Shown one piece after another: positions 7,277-7,494 of a DNA stretch of 7,494 nt (position 1 is the first letter of the stretch; each line of letters starts with the position of its first letter). The notes beneath the pieces are model-generated. The model was given only the letters and a program-made list of their open reading frames with translations, did no database searches and was not told the DNA's origin. A program made the position numbers and the translations under genes. This DNA comes from Candidatus Zixiibacteriota bacterium (GTDB lineage: Bacteria > Zixibacteria > MSB-5A5 > SM1-73): the NCBI GenBank assembly GCA_029933635.1, contig JAOZNS010000126.1:1-7494 (forward strand), given 5' to 3'.

Positions 7277-7322
7277 TTTCTTCATTTAGAAAATAGTCGG
7301 TGAATTTATATTTCTTCTTCAT
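7277..7322 (-). pseudogene. Truncated start of a small cassette-type gene
   Basis: Reading from the ATG at 7322 on the minus strand gives MKKKYKFTDYFLNEE, after which the frame runs straight into the palindromic repeat (from 7276) and then antisense to the DUF362 gene. The 15 residues resemble, from memory, the N-terminus of small (~80-90 aa) uncharacterised proteins that begin KYKFTDYF.NEVLRKRPY. The ATG lies nine bases beyond the R' end of the attC-like site, the usual place for a cassette ORF start. There is no clear ribosome site. I read it as a gene cut off by the repeat; at this length the family match is tentative. Confidence 0.4.
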
Positions 7323-7331
7323 TAGTTTTGC

Positions 7332-7431
7332 ACATAACGATAGGCTTAACTGGCGCTGCCACGCTGGAAAACCGCCGAAGGACTATGCCACGCGCCGCGT
7401 GGCAGCGTCCGTGTTGAAGCCATTGTTAGGC
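7332..7431 (-). other. Integron attC-like recombination site
   Basis: On the minus strand this has the parts of an attC site in order. R'' is GCCTAAC (7431-7425), a perfect RYYYAAC. L'' contains GGCTTCAAC (7421-7413). An 11-bp central stem follows, CGCTGCCACGC against its exact complement (7354-7364 and 7397-7407). L' is GTTAAGCC (7350-7343) and R' is GTTATGT (7338-7332), one mismatch from GTTRRRY. L'' carries one extra C relative to L' (TTCAA against TTAA), like the extrahelical base that sets strand polarity in known attC sites such as that of aadA1. A second TGCCACGC (7386-7393) can form a rival 8-bp hairpin with 7397-7404. Length, about 100 bp, is within the attC range. No integrase gene is visible, so this would be a solitary or edge site of an array. 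Confidence 0.6.
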
Positions 7432-7494
7432 AATTACACTTTGTAAAAATCTACCTATCCCCCAATAATCAACCTGTCTTAATTACTATCAAAC
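7432..7494. other. Short AT-rich tail beyond the attC-like site
   Basis: If the site at 7332-7431 is an attC read on the minus strand, the 3' end of its own cassette should lie here. One minus frame is open from the window edge to a TGA at 7471-7469, and another ends at a TAA inside R'' but has a stop about 54 bases upstream. Too little is shown to call a gene. Confidence 0.3.

Noticed and set aside
7332..7431. attC reading on the plus strand
   Set aside because: The right end GTTAGGC would be a perfect R', but the extra base then falls in the wrong arm and the left R box has a mismatch. The minus-strand reading fits polarity and the neighbouring ATG better.
1..7494. CRISPR array, tRNA, rRNA or riboswitch
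   Set aside because: No regularly spaced direct repeats, no cloverleaf with CCA or TTC-loop pattern, no rRNA-like text and no riboswitch core seen on either strand.

Overview
The window looks like a chromosomal segment of an uncultured bacterium of the FCB superphylum (the KSB1, Zixibacteria, WOR-3 or Cloacimonadota type). The main clue is a secreted protein ending in a FlgD-like C-terminal sorting domain (SQNYPNPFNPET..., ending KMLLLK), which in that group is usually the export tag of the type IX secretion system. GC content is moderate and genes lie on both strands. I cannot place the phylum more precisely from sequence alone.

Layout. Positions 1-366 hold no gene I can defend. A membrane-anchored diguanylate cyclase (two transmembrane helices, two GAF-like domains, GGDEF) runs on + from 367 to 2292. 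It converges on a two-gene minus-strand operon: an exported protein of unknown function (4679-3786), followed by an exported transglutaminase-like protein with a sorting domain (3782-2391). The second gene carries two kinds of damage: an apparent one-base frameshift inside its signal peptide, and a sorting domain shortened by two in-frame gaps. The AT-rich gap 4694-5171 contains a palindromic intergenic repeat.

On the + strand follow a UbiA-family polyprenyl-phosphate phosphoribosyltransferase (5172-6041) and a DUF362 protein (6120-7199). They are probably co-transcribed; the first suggests synthesis of a decaprenyl-phosphoryl-ribose-type sugar donor for the cell envelope.

The last 300 bases are the most unusual part. 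An 81-bp palindromic element (7196-7276) contains the DUF362 stop codon. It abuts a minus-strand coding fragment (MKKKYKFTDYFLNEE). Nine bases upstream of that fragment's start lies a roughly 100-bp structure with the features of an integron attC site on the minus strand (R'' GCCTAAC, paired L boxes with one extrahelical base, an 11-bp central stem, a degenerate R'). The spacing is what a cassette junction looks like, so I read this as a gene-cassette boundary or relic later broken by the palindromic repeat. No integron integrase is present in the window.

No complete new multi-gene system can be shown here. The best leads are the attC-like junction, the exported two-gene operon and the UbiA-DUF362 pair.
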